Shown: piece by piece, positions 56,726 to 64,000 of the stretch | Layout of the letters: the number at the start of each line of letters is the position of its first letter | How positions within the stretch are numbered: position 1 is the stretch's first letter | Virus record (IMG/VR): IMGVR_UViG_3300012929_000018 | Span: 18,503-82,502 of that record | Reading direction: 5' to 3' (one strand) | Source: a virus | DNA: 64,000 bases | The notes under the pieces: model-generated | Told to the model about the DNA's origin: nothing | The model's database searches: none | Seen by the model: the letters and a program-made list of their open reading frames with translations, nothing else | Translations under genes and position numbers: made by a program

Positions 56726-57640
56726 TTAATAGTGGCTGGTGAAGCGGGGTGTGGTCCCGCCGGGGTAGACGAAACGAACCACCGGGATGGAATTGTTCGA
56801 GTTCACATCACCGAGTTCGAGGTTGAGCATGTTGACCGCGTCGTTTTCGTATCGGTCTGCGAGGGTAATGTCGTTCTCGGCACGATATTGCAGCGAGTCC
56901 ATCATGGACTCAAGCGCGCTGACATTGGTGAAGGGGATTACATCCTGATCGTTCGTGAACTCGATGTGGCGCAACTTGGCTAGCACGAGGATCGTCGCCG
57001 AAGCTGTGCCGACATATCTGTCGACTGCATAACGCCGGTAAAAAGATTCCTCGGTCGTCGGGTTCATCCACGCCACATTCGTAACGGTCGCGTCCAGCGC
57101 CGTGTGAAAGACTCGCACGGAGACAGGACCTTGCTCCTTGTGAATGCGGTCGATATGATGGAAAGGGTTGGCTGCCGGAGCGTCGGCTTTGTTATTGATC
57201 TGCAATTGAACCGGCATTCCATCGGCATCGGTTCCGTAGATGGTGACTGGATGGTCGTCCGTCCCGGTGTAGTCGATGCTGAGGGTGCCGTCGAAGTTCG
57301 TTCCGTAAAGTGTTGCGTGCCCGTCACCTAGATCGCGAAGGATTTCTAGGTTGCATCCGGCGGACAGTGCAGCCCTGTGACCCGGCAGAAATTGATACCA
57401 CTGATTGCCAATATCCATCACGTAGTCTTGCCCCTCGTCGATAACCCCCTCGACCGTCCGATAGTTCTGAGGGAGAACCGTTAGGCCATTGAGAACCAGC
57501 AGCCTCAGATCATGAAGAGACCCGACAAAATTACCGTTGAGCATGAGCCGCTCGCAACAGCGATTGATCCTGTATTCGAGCTTGTCCTCAGGGCTACGGT
57601 GTCGCAGGGCTTCCTTCGCCCGAAGTAGTGTTAGACGCAT
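56726..57640 (-). CDS. 304-aa structural-type protein
   Basis: MRLTLLRAKEALRHRSPEDK is followed by RINRCCERLMLNGNFVGS and beta-rich stretches (GTLSIDYTGTDDHPVTIYGT, VSVRVFHTALDATVTNVAW), ending RFVYPGGTTPRFTSHY. Size and position suggest a tail or connector component of the virion; I cannot name it. The 41-base gap upstream holds the repeat CAGGGTTGCAGGGG. Confidence 0.5.
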   Translation of the reverse strand: MRLTLLRAKEALRHRSPEDKLEYRINRCCERLMLNGNFVGSLHDLRLLVLNGLTVLPQNYRTVEGVIDEGQDYVMDIGNQWYQFLPGHRAALSAGCNLEILRDLGDGHATLYGTNFDGTLSIDYTGTDDHPVTIYGTDADGMPVQLQINNKADAPAANPFHHIDRIHKEQGPVSVRVFHTALDATVTNVAWMNPTTEESFYRRYAVDRYVGTASATILVLAKLRHIEFTNDQDVIPFTNVSALESMMDSLQYRAENDITLADRYENDAVNMLNLELGDVNSNNSIPVVRFVYPGGTTPRFTSHY

Positions 57641-57681
57641 GCTGGTGGAATGTTACAGGGTTGCAGGGGTTTAGTCAAGGG

Positions 57682-58638
57682 TTAGCCGAGAGGATCGTTA
57701 AGTTGGGCTCCCGTGGTGGCGTCGTAAACGGGGTTGCCTTGGCTATCAGAGAATGGGAAGAAGGCCGTGGCAGTTAGTTTCAACGTGCAGGCAGACCCAG
57801 TTAGGGAGTATGTAACATTGGGGTCGATAATTTGCACAGGGATATTGAAAGGGGCCGAAACCACTGGATCGACTACGATATTGGCATTCGGAGAATTGCT
57901 GGGGCCTAGGAAGAACTGGGAATTAGTGCCAAATACCGCGGATGCCGTGCACGAAATTCGTGGTGAAAAACGGATAAGTGCAGGATCGGCGTCATCAAAA
58001 TATTCAATCATGTCCGCGCCTTGATTTTGCCACGTGTAAAAAGGATTGGAAGCCGCGTCGTAGTCCCTCATAAATTTCAGAAATATATTACTTTCATCGC
58101 TGGCGGAAGGTGTGCCGTTAAAGACAAACGCTCCGTGCATCACAATAGTAGGGAAGGGAACCGTCGGATTAGGTGGGGTAATGTTTGGGACAAGCCCGAA
58201 GTCATGCAGAGGCATGTGATTACCTGTGATGATACCAACGTCTTGCATATACAAAGGAGTGATGTGATCAGCGGGTGTAAAATCTTGGCGCATTTTATCT
58301 ACCTCGTCAGTAATCGGGCCATGATAAGTAGCTATATCATTTTGCACCCATAACCAACCCGCTGTGATCGGGGTGTTAATTAAAGTTAGTACCGCAGATT
58401 TAGTATTGGTGCCATCTGTAGAGGACGCACTCCATTGCCCTGTTAACTCCCATGCTCGAACACGCCAAGTTACCGCCATTAGTTGATCTAAAGTCAACGA
58501 AGTATTCCATTCTACCGCAGCTATCGGCGTAACTCCGCGAGTCCTAACTGCGGCGAACACCGTGGGGTCTACTGTAGGCCAAAGCTGGTGATCGCGATAA
58601 CGAGTATTCCCGATTAGAATTGGAATCTTTTTACCCAT
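57682..58638 (-). CDS. 318-aa structural-type protein
   Basis: A beta-rich, Thr/Pro/Asn-rich product (AVEWNTSLTLDQLMAVTW, NIPVQIIDPNVTYSLTGSAC) ending YDATTGAQLNDPLG. The style fits virion decoration or tail proteins. It directly abuts the next gene upstream. No family recognised. Confidence 0.5.
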   Translation of the reverse strand: MGKKIPILIGNTRYRDHQLWPTVDPTVFAAVRTRGVTPIAAVEWNTSLTLDQLMAVTWRVRAWELTGQWSASSTDGTNTKSAVLTLINTPITAGWLWVQNDIATYHGPITDEVDKMRQDFTPADHITPLYMQDVGIITGNHMPLHDFGLVPNITPPNPTVPFPTIVMHGAFVFNGTPSASDESNIFLKFMRDYDAASNPFYTWQNQGADMIEYFDDADPALIRFSPRISCTASAVFGTNSQFFLGPSNSPNANIVVDPVVSAPFNIPVQIIDPNVTYSLTGSACTLKLTATAFFPFSDSQGNPVYDATTGAQLNDPLG

Positions 58639-59295
58639 TTAGATAGCACTCACCCAGCCGGAGTAGACCGCTACAGGAATAACGGCTGGTTGCCCGTTGT
58701 TCGCTCCGTAGATAAGCTGGAAGTTAATGTCGCCGCACTGTGTGTTGACCGGGGTAAAGCTAGAGATATGACCATTAACGTCGAAGTCTATATACGTGCG
58801 CCCAATCTCAACACGGAATGTGCCGAGCGTAGGATCAGCAACATCGGCTTCCACTGCAAAAGTAAGTGATGTGATGGCTAGTGTGCTAGTGTCATAAGTC
58901 ACGATCAAGTTAATGAAGGCGCCGTCATACACGTCGAGTGTGTATTCATCGGTGCCCATTCCCGGTGGCCTCCCTCCGATCACTTCAACATCGCGAATCA
59001 AAACTTTAGGGTTGTCTGCGTTGACCGGGTCAATGAACTGCTCTAACAAGAACGAGAAGAATACCGTGTTTCCGCCGCCATCCTTCAACGGATCTTTTAC
59101 CTCGGTAGGGACGATGCTGGTGGGGGCCTCAGATACGGGCATAGCTTCTACCGTGGCTCGCGGCCACGTCACCGGCGCTTGTTCACGATTTGTCTGAGCA
59201 TTGTTTCCGCGGATTCCGTAGTTATCGTTCTGCCAAGTAGGCTTGGCTGCTTCGAAGAACTTTCGAAAATCCGGATCATCCGGCATGTTATCCAT
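58639..59295 (-). CDS. 218-aa structural-type protein
   Basis: The ATG at 59295 follows the stop of the preceding gene by two bases and gives MDNMPDDPDFRKFFEAAKPT; a longer frame would overlap that gene. The rest is beta-rich (VTYDTSTLAITSLTFAVEAD). Likely a virion protein. Confidence 0.5.
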   Translation of the reverse strand: MDNMPDDPDFRKFFEAAKPTWQNDNYGIRGNNAQTNREQAPVTWPRATVEAMPVSEAPTSIVPTEVKDPLKDGGGNTVFFSFLLEQFIDPVNADNPKVLIRDVEVIGGRPPGMGTDEYTLDVYDGAFINLIVTYDTSTLAITSLTFAVEADVADPTLGTFRVEIGRTYIDFDVNGHISSFTPVNTQCGDINFQLIYGANNGQPAVIPVAVYSGWVSAI

Positions 59296-59297
59296 AA

Positions 59298-61271
59298 TTA
59301 AGAGGGTATGCGGGCGTAGATTAGTTCCTGCACAAACAAACCAAACCGCCACCGAGTCACGGGGGCCGCAATTAGAATCTCAGTTCCAGGGGTCAGCACA
59401 CCGGGAGTGCTAAGTGGAATGTCCACAACAAGGCGGCCCGACGTGCTAACGACTCGGGAGACCGAGATAGGTAAACCTTGATCATCTGTAACGCTTGCTT
59501 GAACCGTGACCGGGAACGTTGCAAAATTTGGGTTATTGATGAAGTAGTTTCCTGTTAGAACGGGGCCGAGGCGGAAAGGAATAAAGTGTGCGGTCGAACT
59601 AAACAAGCTATGCGCATAGTCAGTGCCGTCGCCGCCCTCTTCTTTCACAGTGAGCGCGCGGATGTAGGCCGTGCCGTGAACCGGGTTAATCAAAGTAGGA
59701 ATCGGAACGTTGCCCAACCCCGGCGCGTTAGGTAAAAACTTCCGGACGATGCGGGTGCGCACTGGGCCGGAGTATCCACCGGCGATGCGAATTAAAATAT
59801 TTCCTACCGGACTAGAAAGCGCGATCACATCGCAACGTGCGAACTTAGAATCATCATTCTGGTGAGTAGATGAATACTCAACCGTGGGCTCCCACTCACC
59901 GGTCACACCCAAAAGAACGTCGGGGAAGCTGTAGTTCTGCGTCGAGCCGTATTCAAGATCGGGCGGCAGGGTGTTCAGGTCAACCTTGCTGGTAATCTGA
60001 ATCGAGCGCCAGCGATCATAAGGCATCACATCCACATAGCCTGCGACAATAGGGCCGAATGCAGCATTAAGAGGATCGATCACCTGCTTCTTCACATTGA
60101 CTGCGATACCTTCCTGCGGGTCGACGGTGCGCTCGAATAGTATTGGCCAGTCGGTTACTTTGTGAGTGATCTTCTCTGAATTGCCGTCGCCTAAAAGTTT
60201 AACTTCCGCGTCGGTAACGAACTTGCCAACCTCGAGATTTTGGTCGCCCACTGCAACCGTCTTTTCAATGACGCCTTCGCTGGAAAAGCCTTCGCCGAAA
60301 CGCCCTTGAGATAAATGCTCAATGTCTTTGTCGATCATCGTCTTCGGCAGAGGCACGTCTGCGCGCTTCGTGACCGAGGTGCGTTTAACAAATTCGTCTT
60401 TCTGCGCTTCGCTCTTGGCTAGTTCGCCCGTGCCGAGAGTTGGAAGAACGGCGTCGCCTTCAACATCGAGAGCCTCGGTGACTGTGGGAATCAATCCGCG
60501 GAACTCCGGCGGCATCAAGTCAGGGCGCTCAATCAAGTGAGCGTCGGCAGGAAACACGTCGGGCACGGTTCCGGTAGTCACCTTGGCTTTCGCCGTAGTG
60601 GTGCGCTCCACCTTGAGGACTTCCGTTAGCGCGCTCGACGTGGGAACGTTTTCAGTCACCACTTCCTGCGTGTCGATAGCGATGATCTGCTTTACCGGGC
60701 TCTGCTCATAGGAGCGGATGATCGGCGACGGCAGGCGCTCGTAGACGCGCTGGACATTAACGAAAATGGAATCAAGGACCGGGTCGTCAAACCGAACAAC
60801 CTTGTGGTCAATCAGAAGTAAGTTTGGATAAACTGGATCAGCCGAATCAGCCGCGGGTTCGTCGGGTAGAGAAGGGTCGTCAGAAAGTTCGTCATCCACA
60901 ACCAAATTCGGGAACGCTTCGGTGCGGAGTCTGGTGTAGGTGCGGGTGACTTGCGGGTAATCTTTGTCGACATAAGGATAGGTTACAATCGCGTTGTAAG
61001 TGTCCTCGTTCGAGCGTTCATCGAGGTAATACCAATCAACCCATCCAGTTTGGTCGCTGGGCACCGCCGTTGCAAATACAAAACCTTCAAGCTTCTGCGC
61101 CTCGGGGCCGTCATACTTGTCGCCATGAGCGGGCAGCACGTAACCACCGGCGCGGCTGTCCTTTCGCACCACAAAAATGCGATCCGTCAGGTCGGGCGTC
61201 GGATAGGATTTGACGATCGGCTTGCCGGGCTTGGGATACGTCGCGGCGTAAGGGTCGGGTTGGCTGGCCAT
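59298..61271 (-). CDS. 657-aa structural-type protein
   Basis: A long beta-rich, Pro/Asp-rich protein starting MASQPDPYAATYPKPGKPIV with repeated acidic and Thr stretches (TTTAKAKVTTGTVPDVFPAD) and a C-terminal VTRWRFGLFVQELIYARIPS. Size and place among structural genes suggest a tail fibre, spike or stopper component. No transmembrane or catalytic motif is seen. Confidence 0.5.
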   Translation of the reverse strand: MASQPDPYAATYPKPGKPIVKSYPTPDLTDRIFVVRKDSRAGGYVLPAHGDKYDGPEAQKLEGFVFATAVPSDQTGWVDWYYLDERSNEDTYNAIVTYPYVDKDYPQVTRTYTRLRTEAFPNLVVDDELSDDPSLPDEPAADSADPVYPNLLLIDHKVVRFDDPVLDSIFVNVQRVYERLPSPIIRSYEQSPVKQIIAIDTQEVVTENVPTSSALTEVLKVERTTTAKAKVTTGTVPDVFPADAHLIERPDLMPPEFRGLIPTVTEALDVEGDAVLPTLGTGELAKSEAQKDEFVKRTSVTKRADVPLPKTMIDKDIEHLSQGRFGEGFSSEGVIEKTVAVGDQNLEVGKFVTDAEVKLLGDGNSEKITHKVTDWPILFERTVDPQEGIAVNVKKQVIDPLNAAFGPIVAGYVDVMPYDRWRSIQITSKVDLNTLPPDLEYGSTQNYSFPDVLLGVTGEWEPTVEYSSTHQNDDSKFARCDVIALSSPVGNILIRIAGGYSGPVRTRIVRKFLPNAPGLGNVPIPTLINPVHGTAYIRALTVKEEGGDGTDYAHSLFSSTAHFIPFRLGPVLTGNYFINNPNFATFPVTVQASVTDDQGLPISVSRVVSTSGRLVVDIPLSTPGVLTPGTEILIAAPVTRWRFGLFVQELIYARIPS

Positions 61272-61305
61272 TGAAGTTACCTTATACGATGGAACGGGCT
61301 AATTA

Positions 61306-61440
61306 TCAAGGGCTGAGTGGGTCCGGCGGGATTGGATCCGGCGGCGGTTCGGGACGCGGCGCGCCGTAGAATGGGCGCTTCTTGAACTTCTTCCAGTGCT
61401 TGCTTTCGCGTGGACGCCAAGGGCGTTTATGGTTGCTCAC
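61306..61440 (-). CDS. 44-aa basic Pro-rich protein (GTG start)
   Basis: The GTG overlaps the stop of the upstream gene (GTGA) and gives VSNHKRPWRPRESKHWKKFK, then RRPFYGAPRP-like Pro-rich residues ending PDPLSP. The coupling and composition support it. Function is unknown. Confidence 0.45.
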   Translation of the reverse strand: MSNHKRPWRPRESKHWKKFKKRPFYGAPRPEPPPDPIPPDPLSP

Positions 61441-61739
61441 TGAGAAATCGGCTCATTCATAGCCTCGTGGTCGTCAGGAAAGTCGATCTTGGTAAGCTCG
61501 TGCAGTTCTACAGCCGCGGTATGGATAATCTCGGCGTATTCTCGCACACAATTTGCTTCCCACCGCTCATTCGTCTTAGCGCGGGCTTCGTGTTTGCGTT
61601 TCTTGAAGTGAGCAGCGTCCGCTAAGTGTGTGCGTAAACTTGCCCACGCAAGGTCAATACTCCTAGCGAGATTGGTTCGACGCTCGGCGCGCTCTTGTTT
61701 GGGCGAAAGCTTACGAGGTTTATGAGATGTTCGTGCCAT
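61437..61739 (-). CDS. 100-aa basic hypothetical protein
   Basis: MARTSHKPRKLSPKQERAER, then helices (RSIDLAWASLRTHLADAAHF, KHEARAKTNERWEANCVREY) and an acidic end. Overlaps the chitosanase gene by 20 bases. A virion or DNA-binding role is possible. Confidence 0.5.
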   Translation of the reverse strand: MARTSHKPRKLSPKQERAERRTNLARSIDLAWASLRTHLADAAHFKKRKHEARAKTNERWEANCVREYAEIIHTAAVELHELTKIDFPDDHEAMNEPISQ

Positions 61740-62382
61740 TGGCGATCAGCGGTGGGTTGAAATTCCAGTTTGCGACCGCGATCTGGGCGAGAAAGAAATC
61801 CGGACGATAGAGCGTATTGACTAGCGGCTTTCCTTTGCTGGCCAGCCACGCGCGCCGGGTTCCAAGATATTCGTGAATCCAAGTCTTCTCATCGCCGCCG
61901 TTGTCGGGTTTGCTTTCGGAGAATCGGGCCATCAGAAATTGTAACATCCCGCCTGAATGGAGATAGCTGTCAGCGATGACCGCTACAGAGAGTGGTAATT
62001 CAAACTGGTGTCTGGCCGCCCAGTCGAATGCGGGCTGTAGATAAACCTCGGTGAAGAGTTCATCCTGCGCGTCCCTCATAGCCTGCTCCGTTGAAGCCCT
62101 GTGAAGGAGCGACAGGAGTTCCTGGTCGTCAGGCTGCAGGGCTTGGTGATCGGCGAATTGTCCAGACAGCGCGCCACCCTTGGAAATGTATCGGTCAATC
62201 ACCTTCTTGAGATTGCCGCCGTCGGCGGTAAATCCACGGCCTAAAGTGATTTGGCGACGGTTGCCGTTTCCATCGTGGTAAATATAGATCGCGCCGTAGT
62301 TTGTTTCTGCCGAAGCGTCGTCGTTCTCGAAGGCGTTCAGCATGCGGGCGATGTGGCGAATAAGGTCGGGGGTCGGAGTCAT
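61720..62382 (-). CDS. GH46 chitosanase-like endolysin
   Basis: The 220-residue protein tracks Streptomyces GH46 chitosanase blocks: an N-terminal helix with Glu (ARMLNAFEN), QITLGRGFTADGGNLKKVID (matching the GDGRGYTGGIIGF region), VIADSYLHSGGMLQFLM, GGDEKTWIHEYLGTRRAWLA and the closing NFNPPLIANGTNI. GH46 enzymes are glycoside hydrolases using a Glu/Asp pair; in phages, relatives with this fold act on peptidoglycan. The ATG at 62382 overlaps the stop of the holin-like gene. Putative endolysin, with the exact substrate unknown. Confidence 0.72.
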   Translation of the reverse strand: MTPTPDLIRHIARMLNAFENDDASAETNYGAIYIYHDGNGNRRQITLGRGFTADGGNLKKVIDRYISKGGALSGQFADHQALQPDDQELLSLLHRASTEQAMRDAQDELFTEVYLQPAFDWAARHQFELPLSVAVIADSYLHSGGMLQFLMARFSESKPDNGGDEKTWIHEYLGTRRAWLASKGKPLVNTLYRPDFFLAQIAVANWNFNPPLIANGTNIS

Positions 62383-62801
62383 TAGGGCACAATGGCGGCA
62401 GGGGTGAAGGGTGGTTGGGCCGGTGCTCCCGTCGAAGCTGGCGTCACCACAGGCGGCCCGGTCGGGCCCGTAGGTTGTGGGCAAGGGCCGGGGCCGGTTG
62501 GGGCGCCTGTTGGCGGGATCGGTTCGGCGATGGTTTGGGTCTGCTGCAGCACGCTATTGGCCTTGTATTCAACCGCGGCCTGCGCGCCCGCGTAGACCGC
62601 CACCAAGCCGCTGACGGCGGTAATGGCGACGTTTGCGAGGGGTCCGATGTGTCCGGCAATCTCCGGCTTGATATAGCAGGTGGCGGCACCGGCGCAGAAC
62701 AGACCGACAACGGTCCACATTCCGTGGGCCACCATGCGGTATTTTTTCGATTCCGCTGGCTCGGTTGCCAACTGCTCGCGTACTAAACCGAACAGGTCCA
62801 C
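62382..62801 (-). CDS. Holin-like membrane protein with Pro/Gly tail
   Basis: A GTG start five bases after the upstream stop gives VDLFGLVREQLATEPAESKK, two hydrophobic spans (GMWTVVGLFCAGAATCYI; ANVAITAVSGLVAVYAGAQA) and a tail rich in PTGP repeats. Two spans directly before an endolysin suggest a class II holin. A longer ATG frame would overlap the upstream gene. The Pro-Gly tail is unusual for a holin. Confidence 0.55.
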   Translation of the reverse strand: MDLFGLVREQLATEPAESKKYRMVAHGMWTVVGLFCAGAATCYIKPEIAGHIGPLANVAITAVSGLVAVYAGAQAAVEYKANSVLQQTQTIAEPIPPTGAPTGPGPCPQPTGPTGPPVVTPASTGAPAQPPFTPAAIVP

Positions 62802-62805
62802 AGAT

Positions 62806-63033
62806 TTATTTCTTAGCGTCGAGTTCGGATTTGAGTCGCGCGATGATGCTTTTGGCATCCGCGATGACTTTCTGAGCGGCCTCGGCTACATCAAGTTTAT
62901 GGCCCGAGATAGCATCTTCCGCTTCCTTGACTGCGTTGCTAAGGCGCCGTTCCTGAATGGCGATCTGAATCTGCTTCCGATAGACGTAGACGGCAATAGC
63001 CGCCCCAATAACCAAGAGTAAAAGTAAGAGCAT
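62806..63033 (-). CDS. 75-aa inner-membrane spanin-like protein
   Basis: MLLLLLLVIGAAIAVYVYRK is one N-terminal span, followed by a coiled coil (ERRLSNAVKEAEDAISGHKL). This is the layout of i-spanins, which bridge to an outer-membrane partner to disrupt the envelope. The role is inferred from layout and lysis-cassette context. Confidence 0.5.
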   Translation of the reverse strand: MLLLLLLVIGAAIAVYVYRKQIQIAIQERRLSNAVKEAEDAISGHKLDVAEAAQKVIADAKSIIARLKSELDAKK

Positions 63034-63077
63034 GGCCCAAGATCGCCGAGACCTTGGGCCATGTCAAGACCACCCCG

Positions 63078-63701
63078 CTACAAGTAAAATAATAGAAAAG
63101 TTGACACCGCGATCGGCGCTGCGATGGTGAGGTATAGGATGGGCGGCGTGAAAGCTGCAAAGTGGAACAGCGAATAAATTAAAAACAACGTCGCAGCCGC
63201 CGCTACTCCTATAATCCAGAATTTCAACTTGTGGTATTTCCCGACTGCCACGTCTCGCTCTCCGATAGCGGTGTTCAATTCCCCGATCTTCGTATTAAGA
63301 GTTTCCGTCTGGTCGCTCACTTGCTTTTGCAAATTGGGAATGTCGACCGTTTTTGCTTTGGTCAGTTCATCTTGTGCGCTTTGTAACGCAACCTGCGTAT
63401 TAAGTAGCTCGTCCGTGAGGCCGTCGATTTCCTGTTTCAAACTCAGGATAAGCTCAGCGTTTTCGGAAGTCTTCGGCACGATCTTTTCGATTTGCTCCAC
63501 CTTGGTTTTGGCGACCTTGGCATGGGCCTGCGCTTTGGTTGTGCTGACCTTGGCGGCGGTGATTTTTTCGCTCGCGGTGTTTACCCGCTGGCCGACAACG
63601 GCTGTGCTCGGCGCCACATAGTTACCGCGCTGGCCGGTCGTGCCGCACGCAGTGAAAGCGAGGGCAACCGCCATCGCGAGGATGGGTAGGAATTTCTTCA
63701 T
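63078..63701 (-). CDS. Lipoprotein with coiled coil and C-terminal membrane helices (spanin-like)
   Basis: The ATG at 63701 starts a lipoprotein signal (MKKFLPILAMAVALAFTAC, lipobox AFTAC). About 130 residues of coiled coil follow (VEQIEKIVPKTSENAELILS and onward), then hydrophobic spans (WIIGVAAAATLFLIYSLFHF) to the C-terminus. A lipidated N-terminus plus membrane C-terminus is the pattern of u-spanins, although this protein is longer than most. A lipoprotein also implies a Gram-negative host. Confidence 0.6.
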   Translation of the reverse strand: MKKFLPILAMAVALAFTACGTTGQRGNYVAPSTAVVGQRVNTASEKITAAKVSTTKAQAHAKVAKTKVEQIEKIVPKTSENAELILSLKQEIDGLTDELLNTQVALQSAQDELTKAKTVDIPNLQKQVSDQTETLNTKIGELNTAIGERDVAVGKYHKLKFWIIGVAAAATLFLIYSLFHFAAFTPPILYLTIAAPIAVSTFLLFYL

Positions 63702-63744
63702 TGTTCTGCGATGATATGAAACTTCCGGAAATTCTGCAACAGAA

Positions 63745-64000
63745 TTATTTATCTTCCGGCTTGCCTGTTTTCTCGTCAACAAGAGGGCCTTGATAAATAG
63801 GCGACTTGGACTTGCCGTTCGAGGGTTTGGGAAAGGGTGTTGCAGTCGGCGCGGCAGATGCGCTGGGCGCCGGTGCTGGCGTCGGGGTAGGAAACTCAGG
63901 AATTGGAACTGCGATGATGACGGGTTCCTCTTGAATGCGAGTGGTGTGATAGTGGTGCCGATTCCGAACAACGACCCGAACCGGCTCGCTGGCCGTGCAA
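63745..64000 (-). CDS. Partial protein with Pro/Ala-rich C-terminus (cut by right edge)
   Basis: The frame is open from the window edge to a TAA at 63745: CTASEPVRVVVRNRHHYHTT, a Pro/Ala/Thr stretch, then NGKSKSPIYQGPLVDEKTGK. The N-terminus lies outside. It may be a secreted or virion tail protein. Unrecognised. Confidence 0.5.
   Translation of the reverse strand, partial: CTASEPVRVVVRNRHHYHTTRIQEEPVIIAVPIPEFPTPTPAPAPSASAAPTATPFPKPSNGKSKSPIYQGPLVDEKTGKPEDK

Noticed and set aside
1-64000. Prophage or integrative element
   Set aside because: No integrase, excisionase, repressor or attachment-site duplication was seen at tRNA genes in this window; a part outside could still carry them.

Overview
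The window is part of a tailed double-stranded DNA phage genome, or a very phage-like contig. Support: a terminase large subunit at the left edge, a small-terminase-like HTH gene, a phage family A DNA polymerase, an AEP-type primase with a separate ring helicase, a dNMP kinase, an ATP-dependent ligase, an rIIA/rIIB pair, a 2658-residue virion-type polyvalent protein, and a GH46 chitosanase-like endolysin with holin- and spanin-like neighbours. I see no integrase or lysogeny repressor, so a virulent lifestyle is the simplest reading. The host is not fixed by the sequence. A secreted Arg/His-rich protein and a Pro-Thr-linker secreted protein remind me of environmental Gram-negative bacteria such as Verrucomicrobiota (low-confidence inference).

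Layout. (1) 1-776, minus: start of terL, running off the left edge in the same direction as the right-arm structural genes. (2) 0.85-14.8 kb, plus: a compact replication and nucleotide-metabolism operon with many ATGA overlaps: RuvC-like resolvase, methyltransferase, fused glycosyltransferase, helicase-nuclease fusion, dNMP kinase, PolA, HD nucleotidase, PD-(D/E)XK nuclease, a chorismate mutase-like protein, primase and helicase. (3) 14.8-20.0 kb: a repeat-rich non-coding segment that could be an origin, four tRNAs (Thr, Pro, an initiator-like Met, His), a minus-strand glycan pair (GT2 and pyruvyl transferase) and several small secreted or membrane proteins. (4) 20.0-46.6 kb, almost all plus: more than 60 mostly tiny genes packed stop-to-start, with PRTase, ligase, rIIAB, a cytosine methyltransferase-like gene, a HAD phosphatase and methyltransferases among them. 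This block carries seven copies of a near-identical palindrome, GCGCATAATGCGC, just upstream of genes. It also holds a 400-nt stretch of consecutive hairpins with no good ORF (21.8-22.2 kb) and a second tRNA cluster (Asn, a Trp-like tRNA with a short D-arm, and a tRNA-like element). (5) 46.6-64 kb, minus: virion and lysis genes, again running off the window.

How it works together. The left operon supplies DNA replication, recombination and nucleotide supply. The central block looks like early host-takeover genes, divided into transcription units by hairpin terminators followed by the palindrome, which I propose is a phage-specific promoter or operator. The right arm builds virions and lyses the cell. 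The most original signals are the palindrome family and the structured RNA-like region at 21816-22226.
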